From: Pseudomonadota bacterium
GTDB taxonomy: Bacteria > Myxococcota > Myxococcia > Myxococcales > Myxococcaceae
Assembly (NCBI GenBank): GCA_023423535.1
Contig: JAFAFL010000137.1
Location: 248,001 to 312,000, forward strand
Reading direction: 5' to 3'
DNA: 64,000 nucleotides
Shown: positions 51,369-59,380 of the stretch, in pieces
Layout of the letters: every line of letters begins with the position of its first letter
How positions within the stretch are numbered: the stretch's first letter is position 1
Notes under the pieces: generated by a model
The model's database searches: none
The model's input: only the letters and a program-made list of their open reading frames with translations
Told to the model about the DNA's origin: nothing
Translations under genes and position numbers: made by a program

Positions 51369-51377
51369 TCCGGACCC

Positions 51378-51890
51378 TTGACGACATCTCCCCTCCAGCA
51401 GGCGCTCGCGCGGGCGCCGGAGCGCACGACGGAAGCACTGTCGCGCCCCGAGGTGGAGCTCTTCTGCTTCAGCGCCGGTGAGCTCGCGCTCGCGTTTCCG
51501 GCCGCGCACGTGAGGGAGGTCGTGAGGCTCTCGGCGGTGACGCCGTTGCCGCGCGCGCCCCAGTTCCTGCGCGGCGTGTGCGGTCATCGCGGCGAAGTGC
51601 TGCCGGTCTTCGATCTGCTCCGCTACCTCGGGCACGGCGAGACGAGGTCGCTCCAGCGCGCGCGCCTCGTGGTCGGCGTGTTCGAGCGCTTCGTCGCGGG
51701 CTTTCTCGCGGAGGACGTGGCCGGGCTGAGGACGGTGGAGCGCGCGGCCCTGCAGCAGGCGCCGGTGGGCGCGGATCGCGCGGCCGAGCACCTCGAGTCG
51801 GTCTTCCGCCAGTCGGATGGCTCGTCGCTGCACGTGCTCGATCTGCCGAGGCTCCTGCAGACGCTGCATGCGCGCGTGGTGCGGCGATGA
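51378..51890 (+). CDS. frzA: FrzA, CheW-like coupling protein
   Basis: 170 residues from the TTG at 51378; a GTG at 51453 just before the first CheW strand is the alternative (145 residues). FrzA couples the FrzCD receptor to the FrzE kinase. The CheW fold is clear: VELFCFSAGELALAFP, VREVVRLSAVTPLPRAPQFLRGVCGHRGEVLPVFDL near 60-80, and the strand LVVGVFERFVAGFLAEDV. First gene of frzA-frzB-frzCD-frzE-frzG-frzF, and overlaps frzB by 4 bp (ATGA). Confidence 0.85.
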   Translation: MTTSPLQQALARAPERTTEALSRPEVELFCFSAGELALAFPAAHVREVVRLSAVTPLPRAPQFLRGVCGHRGEVLPVFDLLRYLGHGETRSLQRARLVVGVFERFVAGFLAEDVAGLRTVERAALQQAPVGADRAAEHLESVFRQSDGSSLHVLDLPRLLQTLHARVVRR

Positions 51891-52270
51891 GCGCTGCCGC
51901 CGCGTCGGCCCCCGACGTCCGCGACACGGTGGACGTGATCGTCTTCCGCGTCGGCGAGCGGCGCTTTGCCGCGGACGCCTCGCAGGTCCGTCGCATCGCG
52001 CGCGCGGGCCACTTCTCGCGGCTCTCGGATCGGCTGGGCATGCCCTCCGAAGGCACGCGCGCGCTGGTGTTCTCCGACGAGACGGAGTCCGAGCTCTGCA
52101 TCGACGCGGTGGAGGGCGTTCGCGCGGCTCCGGTGCGCGAGCTGCGCCGGCTCCCACTCGCGGCAGGACGCGTGGACGCGGTGCTCGGGCTGTGGCTCGA
52201 GGACGGCGAACGGCCGCTCGTGCTGGTGGACCTCTTTCAGACCCTCGAACCCTCCGGAGGCAGCAGCTAG
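51887..52270 (+). CDS. frzB: FrzB, second CheW-like protein
   Basis: 127 residues; ATG overlaps the frzA stop. A short CheW-like fold (VDVIVFRVGERRFAADASQVRRI) lacking the usual GxxxxRGxxxPVxDL core found in FrzA; the segment VDAVLGLWLEDGERPLVLVDLF takes its place. FrzB in M. xanthus is likewise a small, divergent CheW needed for signalling through FrzCD. The position between frzA and frzCD supports the name. Confidence 0.85.
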   Translation: MSAAAASAPDVRDTVDVIVFRVGERRFAADASQVRRIARAGHFSRLSDRLGMPSEGTRALVFSDETESELCIDAVEGVRAAPVRELRRLPLAAGRVDAVLGLWLEDGERPLVLVDLFQTLEPSGGSS

Positions 52271-52274
52271 CGCC

Positions 52275-53537
52275 ATGTCCGACACGCCCACCGAACCGAA
52301 AGCCCCGGCCACACCGCCTCGCGCGCAGCCGAAGAAGAAGCGCTCCGCCTCCGCTGCCACGAGGAAAGCGGCTCCGCGGAACGAGATGGCGAATCCGCTC
52401 GACGCGACGCTTCGTGCCGCGCTGTCCGGCAACCTCGCCGCGCGCGTGCCGCTGGAGAAGCTGACGCCGGAGCAGCGGCAGACGGCTGCGCTGCTCAACA
52501 CGTTCCTGCAGCAGGCCTCCGACAGCGAGGGCCGCAAGCAGCTCGCGGCGCAGGAAATCGATCGCGCGGTGGGCTCGCTGATCGAGCTCGTGCGCTCCGG
52601 CGATCTGGCGCACTGGGACGGCACGACCGACGACCCTCAGCTGGGGACGCTGCTCGCCTCGTTCAGCAAGGTGATCGAGACGCTCCGGATCTTCGTGCGC
52701 GAGATCAACGAGGCGGCGCTGCGGCTCTCCTCGTCGGCGAACCAGGTGCTGGCGGCGTCCACGCAGCACGAGAGCTCTGCCACGGAACAGGCGGCGGCGA
52801 TCCACGAGACCACCGCCACGATGGAGGAGCTCAAACACGCGTCCGCGCAGATCGCGGAGAACGCGGGCGCGGTGGCGCGGGTGGCGGACGAGACGCTCGG
52901 TGCGGCGCGCGCGGGCCGGGGCGCGATCGGCGAGTTCATCCAGGCGATGCAGCAGATCCGTCGCGACGGCGCGGCGGTGGCGGACTCGATCACCAAGCTC
53001 TCGCGGCGGGTGGAGCGCATCGGCACCGTGGTGGAGGTGATCGACGAGATCGCGGATCGCTCGGACCTGCTGGCGCTGAACGCGGCGCTCGAGGGCAGCC
53101 GCGCAGGCGAGGCGGGCAAGGGCTTCTCCATCGTCGCGGCGGAGATGCGCAGGCTGGCGGAGAACGTTCTCGACAGCACGAAGGAGATCAAGAACCTCAT
53201 CACCGAGATCCGCGAGGCCACCGCGGCGGCGGCAAGCGCAGCAGACGCGTCGAAGCACGCGACCGAGTCCGGCGAGAAGCTCGGCAGCGTGGCGGCGCAG
53301 GCGGTGGAGGGCATCCTCTCCGGCGTGCAGGAGACGAGCGACGCGGCGCGGGTGATCAACCTCGCCACCCAGCAGCAGCGGACCGCGACGGAGCAGGTGG
53401 TCGCTTCGATGGCGGAGATCGAAGACGTCACGCGGCAGACCTCGCAGGCGTCGAAGCAGTCCACCGGCGCGGCGGCGGAGCTGACCGGGCTGGCCACGCG
53501 GCTCGCCGAGCTCATCCGGCGCTTCAAGGCGGACTAG
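52275..53537 (+). CDS. frzCD: FrzCD, cytoplasmic methyl-accepting chemoreceptor
   Basis: 420 residues, no transmembrane helix, as in M. xanthus FrzCD. The N-terminus is basic (PKKKRSASAATRKAAPR), a possible nucleoid-binding tail as shown for FrzCD. The receptor hairpin tip DEIADRSDLLALNAALEGSRAGEAGKGF (about 257-285) and flanking heptads with candidate methylation sites (STKEIKNL region; ATEQVVASMAEIEDV) are clear. The match to the remembered M. xanthus sequence is very high over the signalling domain. 4 bp after frzB. Confidence 0.96.
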   Translation: MSDTPTEPKAPATPPRAQPKKKRSASAATRKAAPRNEMANPLDATLRAALSGNLAARVPLEKLTPEQRQTAALLNTFLQQASDSEGRKQLAAQEIDRAVGSLIELVRSGDLAHWDGTTDDPQLGTLLASFSKVIETLRIFVREINEAALRLSSSANQVLAASTQHESSATEQAAAIHETTATMEELKHASAQIAENAGAVARVADETLGAARAGRGAIGEFIQAMQQIRRDGAAVADSITKLSRRVERIGTVVEVIDEIADRSDLLALNAALEGSRAGEAGKGFSIVAAEMRRLAENVLDSTKEIKNLITEIREATAAAASAADASKHATESGEKLGSVAAQAVEGILSGVQETSDAARVINLATQQQRTATEQVVASMAEIEDVTRQTSQASKQSTGAAAELTGLATRLAELIRRFKAD

Positions 53538-53549
53538 GCGCGCGCACGT

Positions 53550-55826
53550 ATGGATCTGGAGGCGCTCAAGAGGTCCTTCCTGAAGAAGTTCCAGGAGGAC
53601 ACCGCGGACAGGCTCCAGAAGATCCAGCACGGCGTGCTGGGCCTGGAGAAGCCCGCGCCCGAGGGCACCGGCGCCGCGGAGGGCGTCGCGCGCGAGCTGC
53701 ACACGATGAAGGGCGAGGCGCGGATCCTCGGGCTCTCCGCCATTGGTCAGCTCGCGCATGCGTCCGAAGAGGTGCTGCGCGCGTCGCAGGAGGGCCGACT
53801 CGCCTCGCGGATCGCGACCGATCTGCTGCTGCGCGCGTGTGACGCGGTGACCGAGCTGATGGCGGATCACGAGTCCGCGAAGGGCGGGAACGCCAACGCG
53901 CTGCAGCTCTGTCAGCGGCTCGCGGAGGCGGCGGGGCAGCCCACAGCGTCCGCAGCTCCCGTTGCGTCCGCGGCGGTTGCGCCGTCCGTTCCCTCCGCTG
54001 CGCCGGCCACGCCCGCCACGCCCGTGACGTCCGGTGCGGCCCTTCCCACGAAGCCCGCGCTCCCGCCGCCGCCGCAGGCTGCTCAGGGCTTGCAAGCAAA
54101 GCCCGCGGCGCGTCCGCTGGATCGCACCATCCGCGTGAACGTGGATCTGCTCGACGGGATGGGCGTGCGCGCGGGCGATCTTCTGGTGGAGAGCGCGCGG
54201 GCGCGGCTGCGGTTCAAGGAGCTGGACGCGATCCTCGCGCGGTACTCGCGGCTGGCGGAGCGCCTGTTGCGTACCGCCGAGGCAACCGCAACGCGCGAAG
54301 ACGTGGCGCTGCACCGGCAGCTGGAGATCTACGAGAGCGACCTGCACCTGCTGCGCGACGACACCTTCCGCTACGTGCGCCAGCACCTTGATGGGCTGAA
54401 CGCGCTGTCGGGAGATCTGACGCAGCTCGCGGACGACGTGGCCACCGCGCGGCTCGTGCCGCTCTCCACCGTGTTCGACGCATTGCCCAGAGCGGCGCGT
54501 GAGCTCGCGCACGCGGAGGGGAAGGAAGTGGCGGTCGAGATCGACAACCCGAACGTGGGCGTCGACCGCGGCATGTTGCAGGACCTGCGCGACGCGCTGG
54601 TGCATCTCATCCGCAACGCGGTGGCACACGGGATCGAGCCCGCGTCGGAGCGAGAGGCCCTGGGCAAGCCTCGGGCGGGGAGCGTTCGCGTCCGCGTGCG
54701 AGCCGCGGGCGATCTGCTCCACCTCGAACTCACGGACGACGGACGCGGCATCGATCCGGAACGACTGAAGCGGGTGGCGGTCTTGCGCGGTCACCTCACG
54801 CAGGAGCAGGCCGCGCTCATCGGCGACCGCGACGCGCTGGAGCTCGTCTTCCGGGCCGGCTTCACCACGCGGGAGGAGGTCAATGATCTCTCCGGCCGCG
54901 GCGTGGGCATGGACGTGGTGAAGCGCAAGGTCGAGGCGCTCGGTGGCTCCGTCTCGCTGCAGTCGAAGCCGGGGAAGGGGACGACGGTCGCGCTGCGCCT
55001 GCCGCAGTCGCTCTCGCTGATGCGCGTGCTCCTCTTCCGGCTCGGCACCGACGTGTACGGAATGCCCGCCGCAGAGGTGGAGTCGGTGGCGCGGATCCAG
55101 CCGCAGGATCGCACCGAGATCATGGGCTCGGTGGCGGTGCAGCACCGGGGACGGCCCATCGCGCTGACCGCGCTGGGACCTCTGCTCGGGCTCAATGGCG
55201 GCCCGTCGCACGACCGCCCCACCGCGGTGATCGTCCGGCACGGTCAGGACAGCGCGGCGCTGGTGGTGGACGGCTTCGTGGACGAGCGCGAGGTCGCGGT
55301 GAAGCCGTGCGGCGGCGAGCTGCTGGAGGGCGCGCCCTTCATCGCCGGCACCGCGTCGCTCGAGGACGGTCGCATCGCGGTGCTGCTGCACCTGCCGGAC
55401 GTGATGGCCGAGGTGAAGCGGTTCGCGCGTCCGACCGCGAAGGCCCCGGCGGCAAAGCGGCTGCGCGTGCTGCTGGTGGACGACTCGCCCATCGCGCGGG
55501 CGACGGCGGGCGCGGTGGTGAAGGCGCTCGGCCACACGGTGGTGGAGGCGCACGACGGCGAGGAGGGCCTGCAGTGCGTGCTCGACCACGAGACGCCGTT
55601 CGACCTCGTGCTCACCGACGTGCAGATGCCGAAGATGGACGGCTTCGCGCTCACCCGGCGGCTGAAGTCGATGCCCGCGCACGCGCGCCTGCCGGTGATC
55701 ATCCTCTCGTCGCTGGCCTCTCCCGAGGACAAGCGCCGGGGCGTGGATGCGGGCGCGGACGCCTATCTGGTGAAGGGCGAGCTGGGCGTGGAGTCGCTCG
55801 CGCAGACGATCGATCGACTGGTGTAG
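53550..55826 (+). CDS. frzE: FrzE, CheA-CheY hybrid kinase
   Basis: 758 residues. The Hpt domain has H51 in ELHTMKGEAR as phosphoacceptor. A Pro/Ala linker (about 130-190) precedes dimerisation and ATPase domains with the N box HLIRNAVAHGIEP (about 350), DDGRGID, and GRGVGMDVV. A CheW-like regulatory domain follows (about 490-625), then a receiver with the DD pair (LLVDDSP) and phosphoacceptor D690 (VLTDVQMPKMDG). In M. xanthus this receiver brakes kinase activity. No T1 issue seen; 12 bp after frzCD. Confidence 0.95.
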   Translation: MDLEALKRSFLKKFQEDTADRLQKIQHGVLGLEKPAPEGTGAAEGVARELHTMKGEARILGLSAIGQLAHASEEVLRASQEGRLASRIATDLLLRACDAVTELMADHESAKGGNANALQLCQRLAEAAGQPTASAAPVASAAVAPSVPSAAPATPATPVTSGAALPTKPALPPPPQAAQGLQAKPAARPLDRTIRVNVDLLDGMGVRAGDLLVESARARLRFKELDAILARYSRLAERLLRTAEATATREDVALHRQLEIYESDLHLLRDDTFRYVRQHLDGLNALSGDLTQLADDVATARLVPLSTVFDALPRAARELAHAEGKEVAVEIDNPNVGVDRGMLQDLRDALVHLIRNAVAHGIEPASEREALGKPRAGSVRVRVRAAGDLLHLELTDDGRGIDPERLKRVAVLRGHLTQEQAALIGDRDALELVFRAGFTTREEVNDLSGRGVGMDVVKRKVEALGGSVSLQSKPGKGTTVALRLPQSLSLMRVLLFRLGTDVYGMPAAEVESVARIQPQDRTEIMGSVAVQHRGRPIALTALGPLLGLNGGPSHDRPTAVIVRHGQDSAALVVDGFVDEREVAVKPCGGELLEGAPFIAGTASLEDGRIAVLLHLPDVMAEVKRFARPTAKAPAAKRLRVLLVDDSPIARATAGAVVKALGHTVVEAHDGEEGLQCVLDHETPFDLVLTDVQMPKMDGFALTRRLKSMPAHARLPVIILSSLASPEDKRRGVDAGADAYLVKGELGVESLAQTIDRLV

Positions 55827-55832
55827 GCCTCC

Positions 55833-56888
55833 ATGCGCGTCCAACGACAGCGACCCTTCCGCGTGCTGCTCGTCGATGCGGCGCTGTCGCTGTCCAATCG
55901 CGCGCGTCCGCTCTTCACCGGTGACGCGCTGCTGCGGGTGGGCAACGGCGTCACGCCGGGCCGGATGCCGGAGGTGGTGGAGACCTCCGAGCCCGACGTC
56001 ATCCTGCTCGAGCTGCCCGCCTCCGAGAGCGCAGCAGAGAGCGCGCTCGCTGCGATCGAGGCGGTGATGGCGCAGCGCCCCACGCCGATCCTCGTGTTGC
56101 AGCGGGTGAAGGGGGCGCAGGCGTTCCGGGCGCTGTCACTCGGCGCGCTCGATCTGGTCACGCTGCCGGAGGAGGCCGCGCCGCCCGAAGCCCACGAGGC
56201 CTTCTGGCGGGCACTGCAGCATCGCGTGGAGCTGCTCGCGCAGGTCCGAGTGGTCCGGCACGTGCGAGGGATGCGGCGGCTTCGCAACGAGGCGCGCACG
56301 CGCTGCGGGCTCGAAGATGCGCCCTATCCGATCGTCGCCATCGCCGCGTCGCTCGGCGGACCGAAGGCGCTCGCGCAGCTGCTCTCCGCGCTGCCGCGTT
56401 CACTCACCGCGCCCGTCTGCATCTGCCAGCACATCTCCGAAGGCTTCACCGGCGCTTTGGCGACCTGGCTCTCGCAGGAGACGGGACAGCGCGTGGAGGA
56501 GGCGCAGCACGACGCGATGCTCGAGCCGGGCCGCGTGTACGTCGCGCCGTCCGGGCAGCACTTCCGCGTCGCCGCGCAGGGGAGGGTGCGGCTCGACGCG
56601 GAGCCACCGATCGCGGGCTTCCGTCCTTCGTGTGATGCGCTGCTCGAGTCGGTGGCGCGCAGCTTCGGGCGCCGGGCGGTGGGCGTGATCCTTACCGGCA
56701 TGGGTCGCGACGGCGCTCAAGGACTGAAGGCGATCCGCGACATGGGCGGGCGCACGCTGGCGCAGGACGAACTCTCCTGTGCCGTGTGGGGCATGCCGCG
56801 CGAAGCGGTGAAGCTCGGTGCCGCGGAGCGGGTGCTGCCGCTCGATGACCTGCCGCAGGCAATCGTCCGGCTGGTGGATGAATGCTGA
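55833..56888 (+). CDS. frzG: FrzG, CheB-type methylesterase with degenerate receiver
   Basis: 351 residues. The N-terminal half looks like a receiver that has lost function: one acid of the DD pair is missing (LLVDAALS) and the phosphoacceptor is E60 (ILLELPA). The C-terminal methylesterase is intact: S173 in AASLGGPKAL, H200 in CQHISEGFTG and D293 in MGRDGAQG form the catalytic triad. It should demethylate FrzCD without phosphorylation control. It overlaps frzF by 7 bp. Confidence 0.93.
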   Translation: MRVQRQRPFRVLLVDAALSLSNRARPLFTGDALLRVGNGVTPGRMPEVVETSEPDVILLELPASESAAESALAAIEAVMAQRPTPILVLQRVKGAQAFRALSLGALDLVTLPEEAAPPEAHEAFWRALQHRVELLAQVRVVRHVRGMRRLRNEARTRCGLEDAPYPIVAIAASLGGPKALAQLLSALPRSLTAPVCICQHISEGFTGALATWLSQETGQRVEEAQHDAMLEPGRVYVAPSGQHFRVAAQGRVRLDAEPPIAGFRPSCDALLESVARSFGRRAVGVILTGMGRDGAQGLKAIRDMGGRTLAQDELSCAVWGMPREAVKLGAAERVLPLDDLPQAIVRLVDEC

Positions 56889-58378
56889 CCGGCGCGTCCA
56901 TTCCGGTGACCGCGCTGCAGGAGCTCTCCGCGCTGCTGCTGGAGCGCGCGGGCCTGCGCATTGCCTCGGACGGCTTCCGCAGCCTGCGGTGGGCGCTGGG
57001 CGAACGCATGCCCGCGCTGGGCGTGAGTGATGCGAACGCCTACGTGCGGCACCTTCGCGAGCCGGGCGGCGAGGAGGAGCTGCGCGCGCTGCTTCCGCAC
57101 GTCACCGTCACCCACACCGAGTTCTTCCGCGACCCCCGCCAGTTCCACGCGCTCGAGCACCGCGTGCTCCCGGACCTGCTCGCGAAGGCGCGTGCGGAGA
57201 AGCGACCGCTGCGGATCTGGAGCGCGGGCTGCGCCACCGGTGAGGAGCCCTACAGCCTCGCCATCGCCCTCGACGAACTCGGCGCGACGCCGGACGAGTT
57301 GGAGCTGTGGGGGACGGATCTGAACGGGTCCGCGATCAGCGCCGCACGGCTCGGGCGCTTCCCGCCACGCCGCGTGCTGCAGGTGTCCGCCTCGCGCCGC
57401 GAGCGGTACTTCGATCCGGTCGATGACGGCTTCCAGCTTCGGGAGCGCCTGCGAGCGTTCGTCCGCTTTGAATCGCACAACCTCGCCGCGCCCCTGCCAG
57501 CTTTGGCGGCGCCGCAGAGCCTCGACCTCGTCCTCTGCCGCAACGTCATCATCTACTTCAGCCCGCACACCATCCGCGCGCTGCTCGACCGGTTCTTCGA
57601 GGCGCTGCGGCCCGGCGGAATGCTCGTGCTCGGGTATTCGGAGAGCCTCTTCCGCGTCTATGACCGCTTCGAGATGACGGAAGTGGAGGGCGCGTTCCTC
57701 TACCGGCGGCCGCTGTCGTCGAACACGGTAGCGGCAGCCGCATCGGCTCCTCCTCCTCCTCCTCCTCTTAGGCGCGAGGAGAAGCGGACTCAAAATCTGC
57801 CGCGTATCACGTCTGCAATACACGCCCCGCCGCCGCAGCCCCTTTCGCTTCCGGCCGCGCGGTCCCTGCCGCCTGAAGAGCGGCTCGCGACCGCGGTGGC
57901 GCTCGCCGAACGCGGCCACTTCGAACAAGCCATCGATTCGTTGCGCGCGCTCCTCCACGAGCATCCGCATCACCTGCCGGCGCGGCTGTCACTGGGGAAC
58001 CTGCACTCGCTGATGGGGAGGGTGGGCGACGCGCAGGCCCTGTTCGCGCAGGTGCTGACGGACGAGCCGCTCTGCGTCGAGGCCCGGCTCTACGCGGCCA
58101 TGGCGCAGGTGCAGGCCCAGCGCTACGAGCCTGCGCGGGACGAACTGCAGAAGGCGCTCTTCCTCGAGCCCTCGCTGGCCCTGTCGCACTACCTCTCCGC
58201 GCAGGTTCACGAGCGGCTTGGCGACGCGGCGGCGGCGAGGCGGGCCTACCGGAACGCGCTCGCGCAGCTGGGCTCACCGCAGCGTGTGCTCGCCGGCTTC
58301 TACCCGGACCTCCCAGAGTCGCCGGAGGTGATCTTCCGCGCCGCCCGGCACGCGCTGGCGGCGCTGGAAGAGAGCTGA
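56882..58378 (+). CDS. frzF: FrzF, CheR-type methyltransferase with C-terminal TPRs
   Basis: 498 residues. The CheR core has HVTVTHTEFFRDPRQF near 74, the SAM motif IWSAGCATGEEPYS near 112, and CRNVIIYFS near 220. A Pro-rich linker (PPPPPPL) leads to about three TPR units between 335 and 470 (LRALLHEHPHHLPARLSLGNLHSLMG; ALFLEPSLALSHYLSAQVHERLGD). In M. xanthus the TPR part controls which FrzCD sites are methylated. Last gene of the operon; 20 bp to the convergent PHA-system gene. Confidence 0.95.
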   Translation: MLTGASIPVTALQELSALLLERAGLRIASDGFRSLRWALGERMPALGVSDANAYVRHLREPGGEEELRALLPHVTVTHTEFFRDPRQFHALEHRVLPDLLAKARAEKRPLRIWSAGCATGEEPYSLAIALDELGATPDELELWGTDLNGSAISAARLGRFPPRRVLQVSASRRERYFDPVDDGFQLRERLRAFVRFESHNLAAPLPALAAPQSLDLVLCRNVIIYFSPHTIRALLDRFFEALRPGGMLVLGYSESLFRVYDRFEMTEVEGAFLYRRPLSSNTVAAAASAPPPPPPLRREEKRTQNLPRITSAIHAPPPQPLSLPAARSLPPEERLATAVALAERGHFEQAIDSLRALLHEHPHHLPARLSLGNLHSLMGRVGDAQALFAQVLTDEPLCVEARLYAAMAQVQAQRYEPARDELQKALFLEPSLALSHYLSAQVHERLGDAAAARRAYRNALAQLGSPQRVLAGFYPDLPESPEVIFRAARHALAALEES

Positions 58379-58398
58379 AGCAACCGGAGCCCGAAGGC

Positions 58399-58710
58399 TC
58401 AGCCCATCATCTTGTCCACGTTGGTGTTCGGGTCGAGCGCCTCGGCGAACTTCTCCTCGAGGTACTTCCGCGCCTTGTTGCGGAAGAGCATCCCCGGGTC
58501 GGAGGCCTCACCGTTCACGCCGCTCTCGGTGATCGTCATGTGGCCGGCGAGGGTGATCCCCATCACCTTGCCGTCGAGCTTCGCGGTGTCGCCTTCCCAC
58601 GCGGTCTTGATGCCGTACTTGTTGCCCCAGTACTCGAGCAGCTTTTTCGCGCGGCGCAGGGCCTCGTCCTTCTCGAGCTTGTGCGAGACGTCGAACTTGA
58701 GCATTCCCAT
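58399..58710 (-). CDS. Polyhydroxyalkanoic acid system family protein
   Basis: 103 residues from the ATG at 58710, with AGAGAGGGATAGG just upstream. The small alpha-beta fold LKFDVSHKLEKDEALRRAKKLLEYWGNKYG and the KLDGKVMGITLAGHMTITE strand region match the PHA-granule-associated (PHA_gran_rgn) family. No PHA synthase is nearby. It begins 5 bp after the carbonic anhydrase gene ends, so the two are co-transcribed. Confidence 0.8.
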   Translation of the reverse strand: MGMLKFDVSHKLEKDEALRRAKKLLEYWGNKYGIKTAWEGDTAKLDGKVMGITLAGHMTITESGVNGEASDPGMLFRNKARKYLEEKFAEALDPNTNVDKMMG

Positions 58711-58715
58711 GGTGC

Positions 58716-59243
58716 CTATCCCTCTCTTGCGTTGGGGCGCCGGTGTCTGCGCCCGAGATCCTGGTACGTCTTCCACGACATCTCGATCCACGCGCGCTCG
58801 GCGTCGGTCACTTCGCGCACGCGGCGTCCGGGAGACCCGAGAATGAACGAGCCGGGCGCGAAGGTCTTGCCCGGAGTGAGCAGCGTCCCCGCGCCGACGA
58901 AGCAGCCCTCGCCGAGCTCCACGTTGTCGAGGAGGATCGATCCCATCCCCACGAGGCAGCGTGGCCCCACCCGACAGCCGTGGAGGATCACCCGGTGCCC
59001 GACCGTGCACTCCTCGCCGATGATCGTCTCGCTGGTGCCCCACGTCGCGTGCGCGACCGAGCCGTCCTGGATGCTCGTGCGCGCGCCGATGCGGATGTGC
59101 CCCTGATCTCCGCGCAGCACCACGCCGGGCCACAGCGTGGCGTCCTCGTCGATCTGCACGTCGCCGATCACCCATGCGCCCTCGTGGAGGAAGGCCTCCG
59201 GGTGCACGCGCGGGATGTAGCTCTCGAACGATTCGATTGGCAC
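58716..59243 (-). CDS. Gamma carbonic anhydrase-like hexapeptide protein
   Basis: 175 residues from the GTG at 59243 (GAGG 5 bp upstream); a longer frame extends into unrelated sequence. Left-handed beta-helix with hexapeptide repeats. The three zinc histidines are H65 (GSVAH), H83 and H88 (VGHRVILHG). Reaction: CO2 hydration, though many YrdA/PaaY members have unproven activity. It is 137 bp from the divergent membrane protein gene and 5 bp before the PHA-system gene. Confidence 0.88.
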   Translation of the reverse strand: MPIESFESYIPRVHPEAFLHEGAWVIGDVQIDEDATLWPGVVLRGDQGHIRIGARTSIQDGSVAHATWGTSETIIGEECTVGHRVILHGCRVGPRCLVGMGSILLDNVELGEGCFVGAGTLLTPGKTFAPGSFILGSPGRRVREVTDAERAWIEMSWKTYQDLGRRHRRPNAREG

Positions 59244-59380
59244 GTTCGCCTCTGAAACTAGGTTCGCCCCCTCCGCTCGGCATCTACCACTGGAGATCCC
59301 GCCGTGCATCCGGGTTGCTCGGGCCGCGCGAGGTGATCTTCGCGGACCTCCGCGAGCTTCGCGCATAGACTCGCCCGCCT

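Larger units (their letters stand above)
51004..51377. other. 374-bp spacer between radical SAM gene and frzA, rich in hairpins
   Basis: Four self-complementary segments lie in this gap: 51026-51063 (12-bp arms), 51065-51092 (AGGGCC/GGCCCT enclosing CCGGAA-CCA-TTCCGG), 51145-51180 (CCCCGTG/CACGGGG) and 51230-51242 (CAGAC-GCG-GTCTG). A sigma-70-type promoter ends the gap. Frames open here are not supported as genes; no frzZ is present. Confidence 0.6.

Noticed and set aside
51063..55844. About 1590-residue open frame on the minus strand across frzA-frzE
   Set aside because: It runs antisense to genes with complete Frz domains and has the same His/Arg/Leu-rich shadow composition as other antisense frames in this GC-rich DNA.
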